This document shows, in pieces, positions 15,802 through 25,616 of a DNA stretch of 39,246 bases. The stretch lies in assembly GCA_944385705.1 (NCBI GenBank), contig CALWYF010000021.1, positions 1-39,246 on the forward strand, read 5' to 3'. The position numbers and the translations under genes are program-made. Every line of letters starts with the position of its first letter. Position 1 is the stretch's first letter. The notes beneath the pieces were generated by a model. The model was not told the DNA's origin and searched no databases. It saw only the letters and a list, made by a program, of their open reading frames with translations. Source of the stretch: an uncultured Oscillospiraceae bacterium. GTDB lineage: Bacteria > Bacillota > Clostridia > Oscillospirales > Oscillospiraceae.

Positions 15802-16905
15802 TTACAGCAGACTGTAGCCCAGGAGCAGGGCAATGAGCAGGGCAAAGTTCACCAGGGAGAAGAGCCCCAGGTATTTTCCGCTGTGGGAGTGCTCCGAGTG
15901 GGAGTAGAGCTTCAGGCTTATAAGGCTGGCCAGGCTGGCGATGGGGGTACCCAGACCGCCGATATTCACGCCCAGCAGCAGCTCCCGGCCGTTTTCCGTG
16001 AAGCCGGAGAGGAGCAGGGCGGCGGGCACATTGCTTATCACCTGACTCACCAGGGCTCCGGCCAGCAGCTCCCGGCCCAGCAGCAGACGGCTGAGGAGAG
16101 TCTCCACCGCCGGTACCCGGGCCAGATTTCCGGCAAAGACGAAGAAGCACACAAAGGTCAAAAGCAGCATGAAATCCGCTTCTTTCAGCCGCCGGCGGTC
16201 AAAGATGAGAAGCACCAGGACGAGCACCGGCAGCATCACATACCAGCCGATGAGCCGCAGCACCACTGCCAGACACAGGGCAAAAAGCAGCAGGTATAGG
16301 CTGAGGCTCTTCTTGTCCAGCTCCGGCTCTTCACCCAGAAACACCTCCACATGGGAGCGGCTCAGGCGAAGGCTCAGCAGCAGCACCACTGCCAGGGAGA
16401 TGAGCCACAGAGGCAGGGTAGCGGAAAAGAAGTCGGCCATGCTCAAATGGTAACGAGAGTAGAGATACAGGTTCTGGGGGTTGCCTACCGGAGTGAGCAC
16501 GCTGCCCAGATTTGCCGCCACAGTCTGGAGAACCACCACCCAGATGAGCTCCTTTTCCTGATGGGCCATGCCAAGCACAACCACTGCAAAGGGCACGAAG
16601 GTGAGCAGGGCCACGTCGTTGGTTATAAGCATGGCGCTGAAAAAGCTCAGCAGCACCAGAGTGATGCCCATGGTGCGCACGGAGCCGGCCCGGGCGCAGA
16701 GCCTGTGGGCAAGGACGGTAAAGACCCCTGCATGGCGAAGCCCGGCCACCACCACCATCAGGGCGTAGAGCAGGGCCAGGGTGCGCAGGTCCAGATATCC
16801 AAGATAAGCCCCGTCCGGGGGCACGAAAAAGCAGCTTATGACAGCGGCCACGAAGGAGATACACAGCGTCAGCTCCCGGCGCATGAAGTCCTTGACTTTG
16901 CTCAT
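15802..16905 (-). CDS. ArsB/CitMHS-type ion permease (IT superfamily)
   Basis: A 367-aa polytopic membrane protein with about 10-11 hydrophobic segments, of the ion transporter superfamily that includes ArsB, NhaD, CitMHS and SLC13 carriers. Two repeat halves each carry the family NP/TN motifs: MLITNDVALLTFVP and LTPVGNPQNLYLYS in the first half, and SNVPAALLL plus GVNIGGLGTPIASLAS in the second. The ion is not identifiable: anion, dicarboxylate and Na+/H+ carriers share this fold. The ATG overlaps the stop of the NUDIX gene by 4 bp, so both are translated from one message. No arsenic genes are nearby, so an arsenite role is unsupported. Confidence 0.85.
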   Translation of the reverse strand: MSKVKDFMRRELTLCISFVAAVISCFFVPPDGAYLGYLDLRTLALLYALMVVVAGLRHAGVFTVLAHRLCARAGSVRTMGITLVLLSFFSAMLITNDVALLTFVPFAVVVLGMAHQEKELIWVVVLQTVAANLGSVLTPVGNPQNLYLYSRYHLSMADFFSATLPLWLISLAVVLLLSLRLSRSHVEVFLGEEPELDKKSLSLYLLLFALCLAVVLRLIGWYVMLPVLVLVLLIFDRRRLKEADFMLLLTFVCFFVFAGNLARVPAVETLLSRLLLGRELLAGALVSQVISNVPAALLLSGFTENGRELLLGVNIGGLGTPIASLASLISLKLYSHSEHSHSGKYLGLFSLVNFALLIALLLGYSLL

Positions 16906-17372
16906 ATCAGTTCCTCCCTGCCGTCCAGTACGGCCCGAACAAGTTTGTCTCCCTGATAGCAGAGCTTCAGAGAGAAGAAGTCTGCCCTCTCATCCAGAAG
17001 CCGGAGAAATATCTTATCTCCCTCCCAGATGGGGAGAGAGGGGATGCGGTCTTTTTCCACCCACTCCAGCTCCCCTTCGTCGCAGTCGAGAAGGGTACCG
17101 GTGAAACTGTGGGCAGTGAAGAGGTGCATATACTCAGTGCCCCACTCATCGCTGACAAAAGTGACTATGCCCCTAAAACGCCAGGAGTCAAGGCTCAGCC
17201 CCGTCTCCTCCCGGACCTCCCGGAGCATGCAGTCCTCCGGGCTCTCCCCGGCTTCAAACTTGCCGCCTATGCCTATCCACTTGTCATGGTTTTCATCCCC
17301 GGCCTTTTTGGTGCGGTGGAGCATCAGGTAGCGGCCGTCCTTCTCTATGTAGCAGAGGGATGTGTTTTTCAT
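16902..17372 (-). CDS. NUDIX hydrolase (MutT-like)
   Basis: A 156-aa NUDIX hydrolase. The NUDIX box is complete, GKFEAGESPEDCMLREVREE followed by TGL (about residues 38-60), with the REVREE metal-binding residues intact. Related Firmicutes proteins hydrolyse oxidised purine nucleotides such as 8-oxo-dGTP, but the substrate range of NUDIX enzymes is wide. It is the first gene of a two-gene operon with the permease, with AGAGGTGG before ATG 17372 and a near-consensus promoter upstream. There is no obvious functional tie between the two genes. Confidence 0.9.
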   Translation of the reverse strand: MKNTSLCYIEKDGRYLMLHRTKKAGDENHDKWIGIGGKFEAGESPEDCMLREVREETGLSLDSWRFRGIVTFVSDEWGTEYMHLFTAHSFTGTLLDCDEGELEWVEKDRIPSLPIWEGDKIFLRLLDERADFFSLKLCYQGDKLVRAVLDGREELI

Positions 17373-17406
17373 TTATACCACCTCTGAAAACTTTTAAATC
17401 CGACTA

Positions 17407-17435
17407 ATTGTACATAGGAAGGTGGGGAATGTCAA
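17407..17435 (-). promoter_or_regulatory. Promoter of the NUDIX-permease operon
   Basis: On the minus strand, a perfect TTGACA (17430-17435) and TACAAT (17407-17412) are 17 bp apart, 35 bp before the NUDIX start. The rest of 17436-17615 has only a weak plus-strand extended -10 (TGCTATTCT, 17547-17555) that may serve the YfcC gene. Confidence 0.8.
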
Positions 17436-17615
17436 TTGAAAAATCAGCAGAGAGGAAAAGTCTTTTTTCCTGCCTGGGAAATCGGAAAAAGCTTAGCAGC
17501 TTGAGGGCAAAGAGCCAAGATAAGGGGTGACTTTGCTGGGGATTTGTGCTATTCTAAAATTTAACGGCGACGGGAAAATACCCGGCGCCCGGGGATAAAA
17601 AGGGAGGCTTCGACA

Positions 17616-19025
17616 ATGAAGCAAAAGAAAGAAAACAAGGGCCTGAACATCAGCGCCCGCTCCTTCATAACCGCTATACTGATACTCTTTGCCCTGATGC
17701 TGCTGACCTACATACTGACTCTGGTGCTCCCCGGCGGGGAGTATCAGCGCATAGCCGACAGCGCCGGGAACATGGTGATAGACACTGAGGCGGGCTACAC
17801 TCCCGTGGAGGGGGGCTTGCCCTTTTATAAGTGGCTGCTGTCGCCTTTGCTGATACTGGGCCAGGAGGGCAGCGGCACCATCATCGCCGTTATCGTTTTC
17901 CTGCTGGTTATAGGCGGAATCTTCAACAGCCTGGACCGCTGTGGGCTGATGCTCTACATGCTCAAGCGGGTGGTGGGCCGCTTCGGTCAGGCCCGCTACA
18001 GGCTTATGGCTGTGGTGGTTCTGTTCTTTATGGCCATGGGCTCCTTCATCGGCTCCTTTGAGGAGGTCATCCCCCTGGTGCCCATAGTGGTGTCCCTGGC
18101 GGCCGGACTGGGCTGGGACGCCATGACTGGCGTGGGCATGAGCATCCTGGCCGCCGGCTGCGGCTTTTCCGCCGGGGTGTGCAACCCCTTTACCGTGGGC
18201 ATTGCCCAGGAGCTGGCGGGCCTGCCCATGTTCTCCGGCATCTGGCTCAGAGCCCTCAGCTTCCTTGTGGTCTATGTTCTGCTGCTGCTCTTCCTGCGCA
18301 GCCACGCCAAAAAGGTAGAACAGCCCCTCTCCGGGGACATGGCCGGGGAGGATTTCCGGCCCAGCCCTGCCATGGACAGGGCTTTGACCCTATTCGGCGG
18401 TATACTGGGGCTGGGCATAGTGCTGGTGCTCTCCTCCAGCTTCATCACCGCCCTGCAGGACTACACCATGATAATCGTGGCGGCCATGTTCCTGGCGGCG
18501 GGCATAGTATCCACCCTGGCGGCGGGCATGGGGGCGAAGAAGCTGGGCTCCAGCTTCATAAACGGCCTTATCAGCGTGCTGCCCGCCGTGCTGATGATAC
18601 TCATGGCCAGCTCCATCAAATATACTCTCACCGAAGCAAAGATACTGGACACGATCTTGTATTATGCCGTGGCTGCCGCCGGCACCCTGCCCCGCTGGGT
18701 GGTTATACTCTTCCTGTACCTGGTGGTGCTGGTGATGAACTTCTTCATCCCCTCCGGCTCCGCCAAGGCCTTTCTGCTGCTGCCCCTGATACTGCCGGTG
18801 GCCCAGATTTTCAATCTGTCCTCCCAGCTTTGCGTGGTGGCCTATGCCTTTGGCGACGGCTTTTCCAACGTGCTCTATCCCACGAACCCGGTGCTGCTCA
18901 TATCCCTGGGCCTGGCGGGGGTGAGCTACGGCAGCTGGTTCAGATGGACCTGGAAATTCCAGGCGGTGATACTGGTGTGTACCTGCCTGCTGCTGCTCTT
19001 CGGCCTGGCGGTGGGCTACGCCTGA
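17616..19025 (+). CDS. YfcC/DcuC-family anaerobic carrier
   Basis: A 469-aa polytopic protein with about 12 hydrophobic segments of the YfcC family (C4-dicarboxylate anaerobic carrier / basic amino-acid antiporter group). Family landmarks are LVLPGGEYQR after the first helix, FFMAMGSFIGSFEEVIPLVP, GCGFSAGVCNPFTVGIAQEL, and the C-terminal NFFIPSGSAKAFLLLP and YPTNPVLLISLG. The N-terminus is basic and cytoplasmic (KQKKENKGLN). The substrate is uncertain: members are assigned to dicarboxylates or to arginine/ornithine exchange. AAAGGGAGG precedes ATG 17616. It is a separate unit, 49 bp before the two-component system, and the regulator may or may not be co-transcribed. Confidence 0.87.
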   Translation: MKQKKENKGLNISARSFITAILILFALMLLTYILTLVLPGGEYQRIADSAGNMVIDTEAGYTPVEGGLPFYKWLLSPLLILGQEGSGTIIAVIVFLLVIGGIFNSLDRCGLMLYMLKRVVGRFGQARYRLMAVVVLFFMAMGSFIGSFEEVIPLVPIVVSLAAGLGWDAMTGVGMSILAAGCGFSAGVCNPFTVGIAQELAGLPMFSGIWLRALSFLVVYVLLLLFLRSHAKKVEQPLSGDMAGEDFRPSPAMDRALTLFGGILGLGIVLVLSSSFITALQDYTMIIVAAMFLAAGIVSTLAAGMGAKKLGSSFINGLISVLPAVLMILMASSIKYTLTEAKILDTILYYAVAAAGTLPRWVVILFLYLVVLVMNFFIPSGSAKAFLLLPLILPVAQIFNLSSQLCVVAYAFGDGFSNVLYPTNPVLLISLGLAGVSYGSWFRWTWKFQAVILVCTCLLLLFGLAVGYA

Positions 19026-19074
19026 TAGGAAGGCGGAATATCGGTAAAATGCAGGTGCAAAGGAGGCAGATACC

Positions 19075-19752
19075 GTGCGTATACTGGTTGTAGAGGATGA
19101 AAAAGATCTCAACCGCATAATAACAAAGACCCTCACAAAAAGCGGCTACACCGTGGACAGCTGCTTTGACGGGAACGAGGTGGAGCACTATCTGGCCGGG
19201 GCGGAGTACGACGCCATACTCATGGACGTGATGCTCCCGGGCAAGGACGGCTTCAGCCTGGTCTCCGCCATGCGGGAGCGGGGGATGGACACCCCGGTGC
19301 TGTTTCTCACCGCCCGTGACAGCGTGGCGGACCGGGTGACGGGCCTGGACCTGGGCGGGGACGACTATCTGGTGAAGCCCTTTGACTTTGAGGAGCTGCT
19401 GGCCCGGCTCCGGGCCATGACCCGCAAGCATGCGGGGAACCGCAGCAATGTATTCACCCTGGCGGATCTGACCGTGGACACCCGCCGCCAGAGAGTGGAG
19501 CGGGGCGGCCGGGAGATAGCCCTGCTGCCCAAGGAGTTTGCCATACTGGAACACCTTATAAGAAATAAGGGCGCCGTTATCTCCCGGGAGCAGCTGGAGG
19601 ACAGGATATGGAACTACGAGTACTCCGGCAGCTCCAACAATGTGGACGTGTACATGAGCAAGCTGAGAAAAAAGCTGGACGAGGGCTTCCCGGTGAAGCT
19701 CATCCACACCGTCCGTGGGGCGGGCTGGGTGCTCAGGGAGGACAAGGCATGA
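19075..19752 (+). CDS. OmpR/PhoB-family response regulator
   Basis: A 225-aa response regulator. The receiver domain (1-115) has the acidic pocket ED at 7-8, the phospho-acceptor D51 in ILMDVMLPGKDG, the Thr of LFLTARDS and the Lys of LVKPFDFEELLAR. The C-terminal winged helix (about 130-222) ends with the usual GSSNNVDVYMSKLRKKLD and TVRGAGWVLR. The start is a GTG at 19075, 9 nt after AAAGGAGG. It overlaps the kinase by 4 bp. The likely target is the PepSY lipoprotein gene just downstream. Confidence 0.95.
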   Translation: MRILVVEDEKDLNRIITKTLTKSGYTVDSCFDGNEVEHYLAGAEYDAILMDVMLPGKDGFSLVSAMRERGMDTPVLFLTARDSVADRVTGLDLGGDDYLVKPFDFEELLARLRAMTRKHAGNRSNVFTLADLTVDTRRQRVERGGREIALLPKEFAILEHLIRNKGAVISREQLEDRIWNYEYSGSSNNVDVYMSKLRKKLDEGFPVKLIHTVRGAGWVLREDKA

Positions 19753-21116
19753 AGAGAAGCTCCATCAAGCTGCGCCTGACCCTCTGGTACACCCTGCTGA
19801 TGCTGCTCATGGCCGCCGTGACATTGGCCTTTGTCACGGTGATAAGCAGCTCTGTGGCGAATCAGACCACCCTGGACAGCCTCTCCCAGACCGTGCGGGA
19901 AAACGCCCTCCAGGCCGACCTGGAGGAGGGGGAGCTGAAGGTGGACAGCGGCTTCAGCTTTTACCGCAGCGGAATATATACGGTTATCTACAGCAAGAGC
20001 CAGGCCCTGCTGGCCGGGCAGCTGCCCCAGGCCCTGATGAGCCTGTCGCTGCCCTTTGAAAACGGACTGACCCGACCCGTGGACACGGAGCAAGGCAGCT
20101 ATTATGTTATGGACCTGTGGCTGCCCTCAGGCTGGGAGGACGGCATCTGGCTCCGGGGAATTACGGAGATATCCCAGGGTGCAGATACCAGACAGAACCT
20201 GCTGATAGCCGCCGGGGTGGCTCTGCCCCTCTTTATTCTTCTGGGGGCTCTGGGTGGCTGGTTTATAGTGCGCCGGGCCCTGCGGCCCCTGGACAGCATC
20301 AACGCCACTGCCGCCGCCATCAACGAGGGCCGGGACCTGTCCGCCAGGATAAATTTGGGGAAAGCCCCGGAGGAGTTCAGCCGACTGGCGGAAAATTTCG
20401 ACAGGATGCTGGAGAGGTTGGAGCGGGCCTTCGAGGCGGAAAAACACTTTACCTCCGACGCCTCCCACGAGCTGCGCACGCCATTGTCGGTGATACTCAG
20501 CGCCTGCGAATACAGCGAGAAGTTTGACGAAACTCCGGAGGAACAGCGGGAGACCATACAGACCGTATACCGTCAGGGGAAAAAGATGTCGGCGTTGATA
20601 AATCAGCTTTTGCAGATGACCCGGCTGGACCAGGGCACGGAGAAACTGAACATGGAGCTGCTGGACCTGTCCGCTTTGGCGGAGGAGCTGTGCCGGGATC
20701 AGGGGGAGAGGAGCGCCCGCATTATTACGGATATTGCCCCCGGGGCAAAGGTCCGGGGGGACAGGCTGCTGTTGGTAAGGCTTATTCAGAACCTGCTGGA
20801 CAACGCCTATAAATACGGCAAAGCTGAGGGCCGGGTCTGGCTCTCTCTCCGCCGGGACGAGGGTGAAGTGCAGCTCACCGTCAGGGACGAAGGTGAGGGC
20901 ATAGCGCCGGAGCAGCAGGAGAAGATATGGCAGCGCTTCTATCAGGCCGACCCCTCCCGCAGCGGCGGTCAGGGTGCCGGGCTGGGCCTTTCCATGGTGG
21001 AGCAGATAGCCCGTATCCACAATGGCCGCATGAGCCTGAGCAGCCGCCCCGGAGAGGGCAGCGCCTTCACTCTCCACCTGCCTGAGGCCCCGGAAAATAC
21101 CCTGGAAAAAAACTGA
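19749..21116 (+). CDS. Sensor histidine kinase
   Basis: A 455-aa membrane kinase. A transmembrane helix at about residues 11-33 and another near 155-175 bracket an extracytoplasmic sensor of roughly 120 residues. A HAMP domain follows (RRALRPLDSINATAAAIN). The phosphorylation site is in FTSDASHELRTPLSVI. ATP-binding motifs are QNLLDNAYKYG (N box), VRDEGEGIAPE (G1) and GAGLGLSMVE (G2). I start at ATG 19749, overlapping the regulator stop, rather than at the longer frame from 19608, which runs inside the regulator gene. It forms a two-component pair with the preceding gene; the signal is unknown, although the adjacent secreted PepSY protein suggests the cell envelope or metal stress. Confidence 0.95.
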   Translation: MKRSSIKLRLTLWYTLLMLLMAAVTLAFVTVISSSVANQTTLDSLSQTVRENALQADLEEGELKVDSGFSFYRSGIYTVIYSKSQALLAGQLPQALMSLSLPFENGLTRPVDTEQGSYYVMDLWLPSGWEDGIWLRGITEISQGADTRQNLLIAAGVALPLFILLGALGGWFIVRRALRPLDSINATAAAINEGRDLSARINLGKAPEEFSRLAENFDRMLERLERAFEAEKHFTSDASHELRTPLSVILSACEYSEKFDETPEEQRETIQTVYRQGKKMSALINQLLQMTRLDQGTEKLNMELLDLSALAEELCRDQGERSARIITDIAPGAKVRGDRLLLVRLIQNLLDNAYKYGKAEGRVWLSLRRDEGEVQLTVRDEGEGIAPEQQEKIWQRFYQADPSRSGGQGAGLGLSMVEQIARIHNGRMSLSSRPGEGSAFTLHLPEAPENTLEKN

Positions 21117-21198
21117 AAAAAATTTCCTCAGTTTCATGTTTATTTAATATTTCCCTGTTAAGCTTTGACCATCGAAAGGAAACAAGGAGGAAAGAAAA

Positions 21199-22086
21199 AT
21201 GAAAAACAACAAGAACAACAAGAAAAGAATAATAAATATATTGGTCGTGACAGTTCTGGCTTGCCTTATCCTGGCAGGCTGCGGTTCCCCCACCAGCGTG
21301 AAAGCCCAGCCCATCGGCCTGGAGGCCGCCAAGGCCGTGGCTCTGGAGGATGCCGGACTCAGCGCCTCCGCCGTGAGCTTCTCCACCACCGGACTTGACC
21401 GGCAGGGTGACACCGAGTACTACGCCATAGACTTCACCAGCGGCGACAGCAGCTATGAGTACGACATCGACGCCATCAGCGGCCGGGTGATAGAGTGCCG
21501 CATCAGCCAGGGCACCGTCGCCGCAGCCCAGCCCCAGGCTTCCGCTCAGCCCCAGACCACTGCCGCCCCCAGCAACAGCCAGACCGGGACCAAGACCAGC
21601 CAGACCGGAACCCAGAGCTCCGGTGATCTCATAGGAGAGCAGGCCGCAAGAGATGCAGCTCTGGAGCATGCCGGACTCAGCGACAGCCAGGTCACCTTCC
21701 TGAAGACCAAGCTGGACCGGGAGGACGGCCGCCAGGTATACGAGGTGGAGTTCTACACCCAGGACTACAAGGAATACGACTATGAGATAGATGCCCTCAC
21801 CGGTGAGGTACGCTCCTACGACTACGATGTGGAGACCTACTTCCAGACCTCCGGAAATTCCGGAACCGGAACGGAGCTGACGGCAGAGGAGGCCAAGGCT
21901 CTGGCCCTCTCTCAGGTACCGGGAGCAACCGAGAGTGATATCATCGAGTTCAAGACGGACCGGGACGACGGCCGCATAGAGTACGAAGGCGAAATCCTCT
22001 ACTCCGGCATGAAGTACGAGTTCGAGATAGACGGCTACAGCGGCACCATCCGCAGCTGGGAGGCGGAAAAGGCCGGACTGTGGTGA
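21199..22086 (+). CDS. Secreted lipoprotein with three PepSY-type repeats
   Basis: A 295-aa lipoprotein. A basic N-terminus and hydrophobic helix end in the lipobox LAGC, with the lipidated Cys at residue 28. Three repeats of about 65 residues follow, each beginning with an AAKAVAL/AARDAAL/EAKALAL helix and ending with YEYDIDAISG, YDYEIDALTG or YEFEIDGYSG; this is the PepSY pattern. Repeats 1 and 2 are joined by a linker rich in Gln, Thr, Ser and Pro (about residues 105-145). PepSY domains often act as inhibitors of proteases or as modulators of sensor kinases, so it probably works with the kinase encoded just before it. AAGGAGG precedes ATG 21199, and 82 bp separate it from the kinase gene. 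Confidence 0.88.
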   Translation: MKNNKNNKKRIINILVVTVLACLILAGCGSPTSVKAQPIGLEAAKAVALEDAGLSASAVSFSTTGLDRQGDTEYYAIDFTSGDSSYEYDIDAISGRVIECRISQGTVAAAQPQASAQPQTTAAPSNSQTGTKTSQTGTQSSGDLIGEQAARDAALEHAGLSDSQVTFLKTKLDREDGRQVYEVEFYTQDYKEYDYEIDALTGEVRSYDYDVETYFQTSGNSGTGTELTAEEAKALALSQVPGATESDIIEFKTDRDDGRIEYEGEILYSGMKYEFEIDGYSGTIRSWEAEKAGLW

Positions 22087-22117
22087 GAAGATAAACCGGG
22101 TGAAAATATAAAGAACA

Positions 22118-22154
22118 AAAATCCGGGCGGCCCCATAAGGGCTGCCCGGATTTT
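22118..22154 (+). terminator. Terminator of the PepSY gene
   Basis: AAAATCCGGGC (22118-22128) pairs with GCCCGGATTTT (22144-22154); an inner GCCC/GGGC pair extends the stem. The 3' arm itself ends in four Ts. It separates the PepSY gene from the structured repeat that begins about 60 bp later. Confidence 0.8.
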
Positions 22155-22217
22155 ACGTATAGAGAACTGCCTGAAATACAAAGACACAGACCGTCGTACA
22201 CATAAGCGCCCGGCGGT

Positions 22218-22502
22218 CTGAGACTGCCGAAAAAGCCTCGCAGATTTTTTTAAACCCAGCGAAAAAACAAATACAATCGTTTTCTGCGGCGACATGTGCG
22301 TCGCAGAAAACACCTATCACATTCATACCGAATCAAAGCCCAGCATAAGCGGGTTTGATTCGGTAAGGAGCTGCAACGAAATGGATGAGAAGCGGCGGCT
22401 GCCCTTACGGGCTGCCGCCGCTGCGAAGTGTATGGAGTTTGCAGAGACGCAGCGCAGTGAAAGCTCTTTTTTCAAAAAAGGCAAAGCCTTATTTGAAAAG
22501 CT
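22218..22502 (+). repeat. Structured dispersed repeat, copy 1
   Basis: About 285 bp shared with copies at 29411-29685 (minus) and 37470-37743 (plus). It opens with CTGAGACTG and an AACCCAGCGAAAAA box. Hairpin 1 is GTTTTCTGCG (22279-22288) with CGCAGAAAAC (22302-22311). Hairpin 2 is CCGAATCAAA-CCC with GGG-TTTGATTCGG (22328-22363). A linker at 22364-22390 is invariant in its core in all copies. Hairpin 3 is 22391-22422 (AGCGGCGGC...GCCGCCGCT). Hairpin 5 is 22469-22482 with 22486-22499. A weaker GCTGCG/CGCAGC pairing may lie between hairpins 3 and 5. The groEL terminator follows at once. An open frame runs through the element but is not conserved as protein. Confidence 0.9.
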
Positions 22503-22534
22503 CAAGCCCGGAGGCAGACGCCTCCGGGCTTGAG
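22501..22534 (-). terminator. groESL terminator (bidirectional), abutting repeat copy 1
   Basis: CTCAAGCCCGGAGGC (22501-22515) pairs perfectly with GCCTCCGGGCTTGAG (22520-22534). TTTTAT follows on the plus strand and CTTTTC on the minus strand, so it can stop transcription from both the groEL side and the repeat side. Confidence 0.85.
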
Positions 22535-22579
22535 TTTTATGCTTGGGGTTATTTAACTGTTCGGCTGCTTACCGATTTA

Positions 22580-24226
<1,647 letters not shown>

Positions 24227-24229
24227 CTA

Positions 24230-24514
24230 TCACTCGATAACGGCCAGTATGTCGCTCTGACGGACGATGGTGTACTCCACATCCTCCAGCTTAACCTTGC
24301 TGCCGCTGTATTTGCCCACCAGGACGTTCTGGCCGGCCTTGACTATCATATCTACCTGGTTGCCGTCCACCATTCCGCCGGGGCCCACCTCGACGACTTC
24401 GTAGACCTCGGGCTTCTCCTGGGCGGAAGCGGTCAGGAAAATGCCGGAGGAGGTGCGCTCCTCAGCTGCGTTCTGCTTGAGAACGACTCTGTCGGCCAAA
24501 GGTTTGAGTTTCAT
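24230..24514 (-). CDS. groES: Co-chaperonin GroES (Hsp10)
   Basis: A 94-aa co-chaperonin that caps GroEL. It begins KLKPLADRVVLKQ and has the mobile loop EERTSSGIFLTASAQEKP (about residues 18-35) that docks into the GroEL ring; the length is the family norm. I start at ATG 24514, 8 nt after GGAGG; a TTG five codons earlier lies within the ribosome binding site. It is the first gene of the operon and sits 34 bp downstream of a CIRCE element, so heat-shock control by HrcA is expected. Confidence 0.97.
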   Translation of the reverse strand: MKLKPLADRVVLKQNAAEERTSSGIFLTASAQEKPEVYEVVEVGPGGMVDGNQVDMIVKAGQNVLVGKYSGSKVKLEDVEYTIVRQSDILAVIE

Positions 24515-24547
24515 ATCATATACCTCCAAAAGTTTATTACAAAATTC

Positions 24548-24617
24548 AGCACCGTTAGCACTCTGAACCTATGAGTGCTAACGGTGCTAATAATAACACA
24601 TTTTTATATTTTTGCAA
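24548..24617 (-). promoter_or_regulatory. groESL promoter with CIRCE operator (HrcA site)
   Basis: TTAGCACTC-N9-GAGTGCTAA at 24555-24581 is a perfect CIRCE element. The arms continue to pair for seven more bases on each side (24548-24563 with 24573-24588), giving 16-bp perfect arms. Upstream on the minus strand are TTGCAA (24612-24617) and TATTAT (24590-24595) with a 16-bp spacer, so the operator lies at the transcription start. Confidence 0.95.
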
Positions 24618-24683
24618 GACCCTAAACAAAAAATCTGCAAAATAATTTATAAATTTTTTGTTACAAGTTTCCAAAACCCCGGT

Positions 24684-25616
24684 TCAGCCCGCAGAATCAG
24701 GGGCCGGGCCGAAGAAAGTCATGCCCCGGGGAACCACCAGCCGGAGGGCGCCGGGGACCAGGCGCAGCCTTGCCTCCTTGGCAAAGACAGCCTCTCCGTC
24801 GATATTTATCACATTGTCCTCGTCAAAGCTTATATCTATTCTGTCGGTGCGCAGGTGAGTGGCATATTCCGGCATCTCGTCGGCGCGGCCTGTGGCGTAG
24901 AGCCCTATCAGCTTTATGAGGGTGAGGACGTTAACCTCCTTTATGACAAACACGTCCATTATCCCGTCGTCGGGCCGGGCGTCCAGACTGGGGTTAAAGC
25001 CCCCACCGTAGAAGCGGCCGTTGCAGGCGCAGACCAGGGCGTGCTTGCCCTGAGCCTTGAATCCCCCGCTGGAGATGCGCATGTTGCGGTTGATGCCCTT
25101 TATCACATTCATAACTGTGGAGACTACGTAGCCCGTGGCTCCGCCTATGAGAGGGATGTGGCTGTAATTGTGGACCTGGGTGCCGATGCGGGCGTCAATG
25201 CCCACGGAGCAGATGTTGGCGCTGTAGCGGCCGTTGCACTCTATCAGGTCTATGGGGTGCTCCCAGCCATCAACCAGGGCGGAGAGGTCCCGGTATAAGT
25301 CCTGCTCCGGGCCGAACATCCGGCAGAAGTCGTTGCCGGTGCCGGTGGGGTAGGGGCACACCGCCGCATTTTCCAGCCCGGCCGCACCGCAGACGCACTC
25401 GTTAAAGGTGCCGTCTCCGCCGCAGGCGTAGATGCGCAGGTGTTCGCCGTCCATGGCGGCCCGGCGTATCTTCTCCGGGGCGTCCATGGCGGCCTTGGTG
25501 ACGTATATCTCGTACTTGTCGCTGCGGTTCCTGAACAGCTCCTCCACCCGGCGGGCCACAGTCTCCGTCTTATCCCTGCCTCCGGCGGTGGGATTTACAA
25601 TAAACAGGTGCTTCAT
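24684..25616 (-). CDS. Diacylglycerol/lipid kinase family protein (DgkB/YegS type)
   Basis: A 310-aa lipid kinase of the DAGK catalytic family. It has the N-terminal NPTAGGRDKT motif (residues about 8-17), the phosphate-binding GGDGTFNE at about 63-70 and YPTGTGNDFCRMF at about 88-100. In Gram-positive bacteria DgkB recycles diacylglycerol released during lipoteichoic acid synthesis to phosphatidic acid. The length (about 300 aa) fits. The start ATG overlaps the stop of the methyltransferase gene by 4 bp, so the two are coupled. The gene ends about 70 bp from the groESL promoter and no terminator is obvious between them. Confidence 0.9.
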   Translation of the reverse strand: MKHLFIVNPTAGGRDKTETVARRVEELFRNRSDKYEIYVTKAAMDAPEKIRRAAMDGEHLRIYACGGDGTFNECVCGAAGLENAAVCPYPTGTGNDFCRMFGPEQDLYRDLSALVDGWEHPIDLIECNGRYSANICSVGIDARIGTQVHNYSHIPLIGGATGYVVSTVMNVIKGINRNMRISSGGFKAQGKHALVCACNGRFYGGGFNPSLDARPDDGIMDVFVIKEVNVLTLIKLIGLYATGRADEMPEYATHLRTDRIDISFDEDNVINIDGEAVFAKEARLRLVPGALRLVVPRGMTFFGPAPDSAG

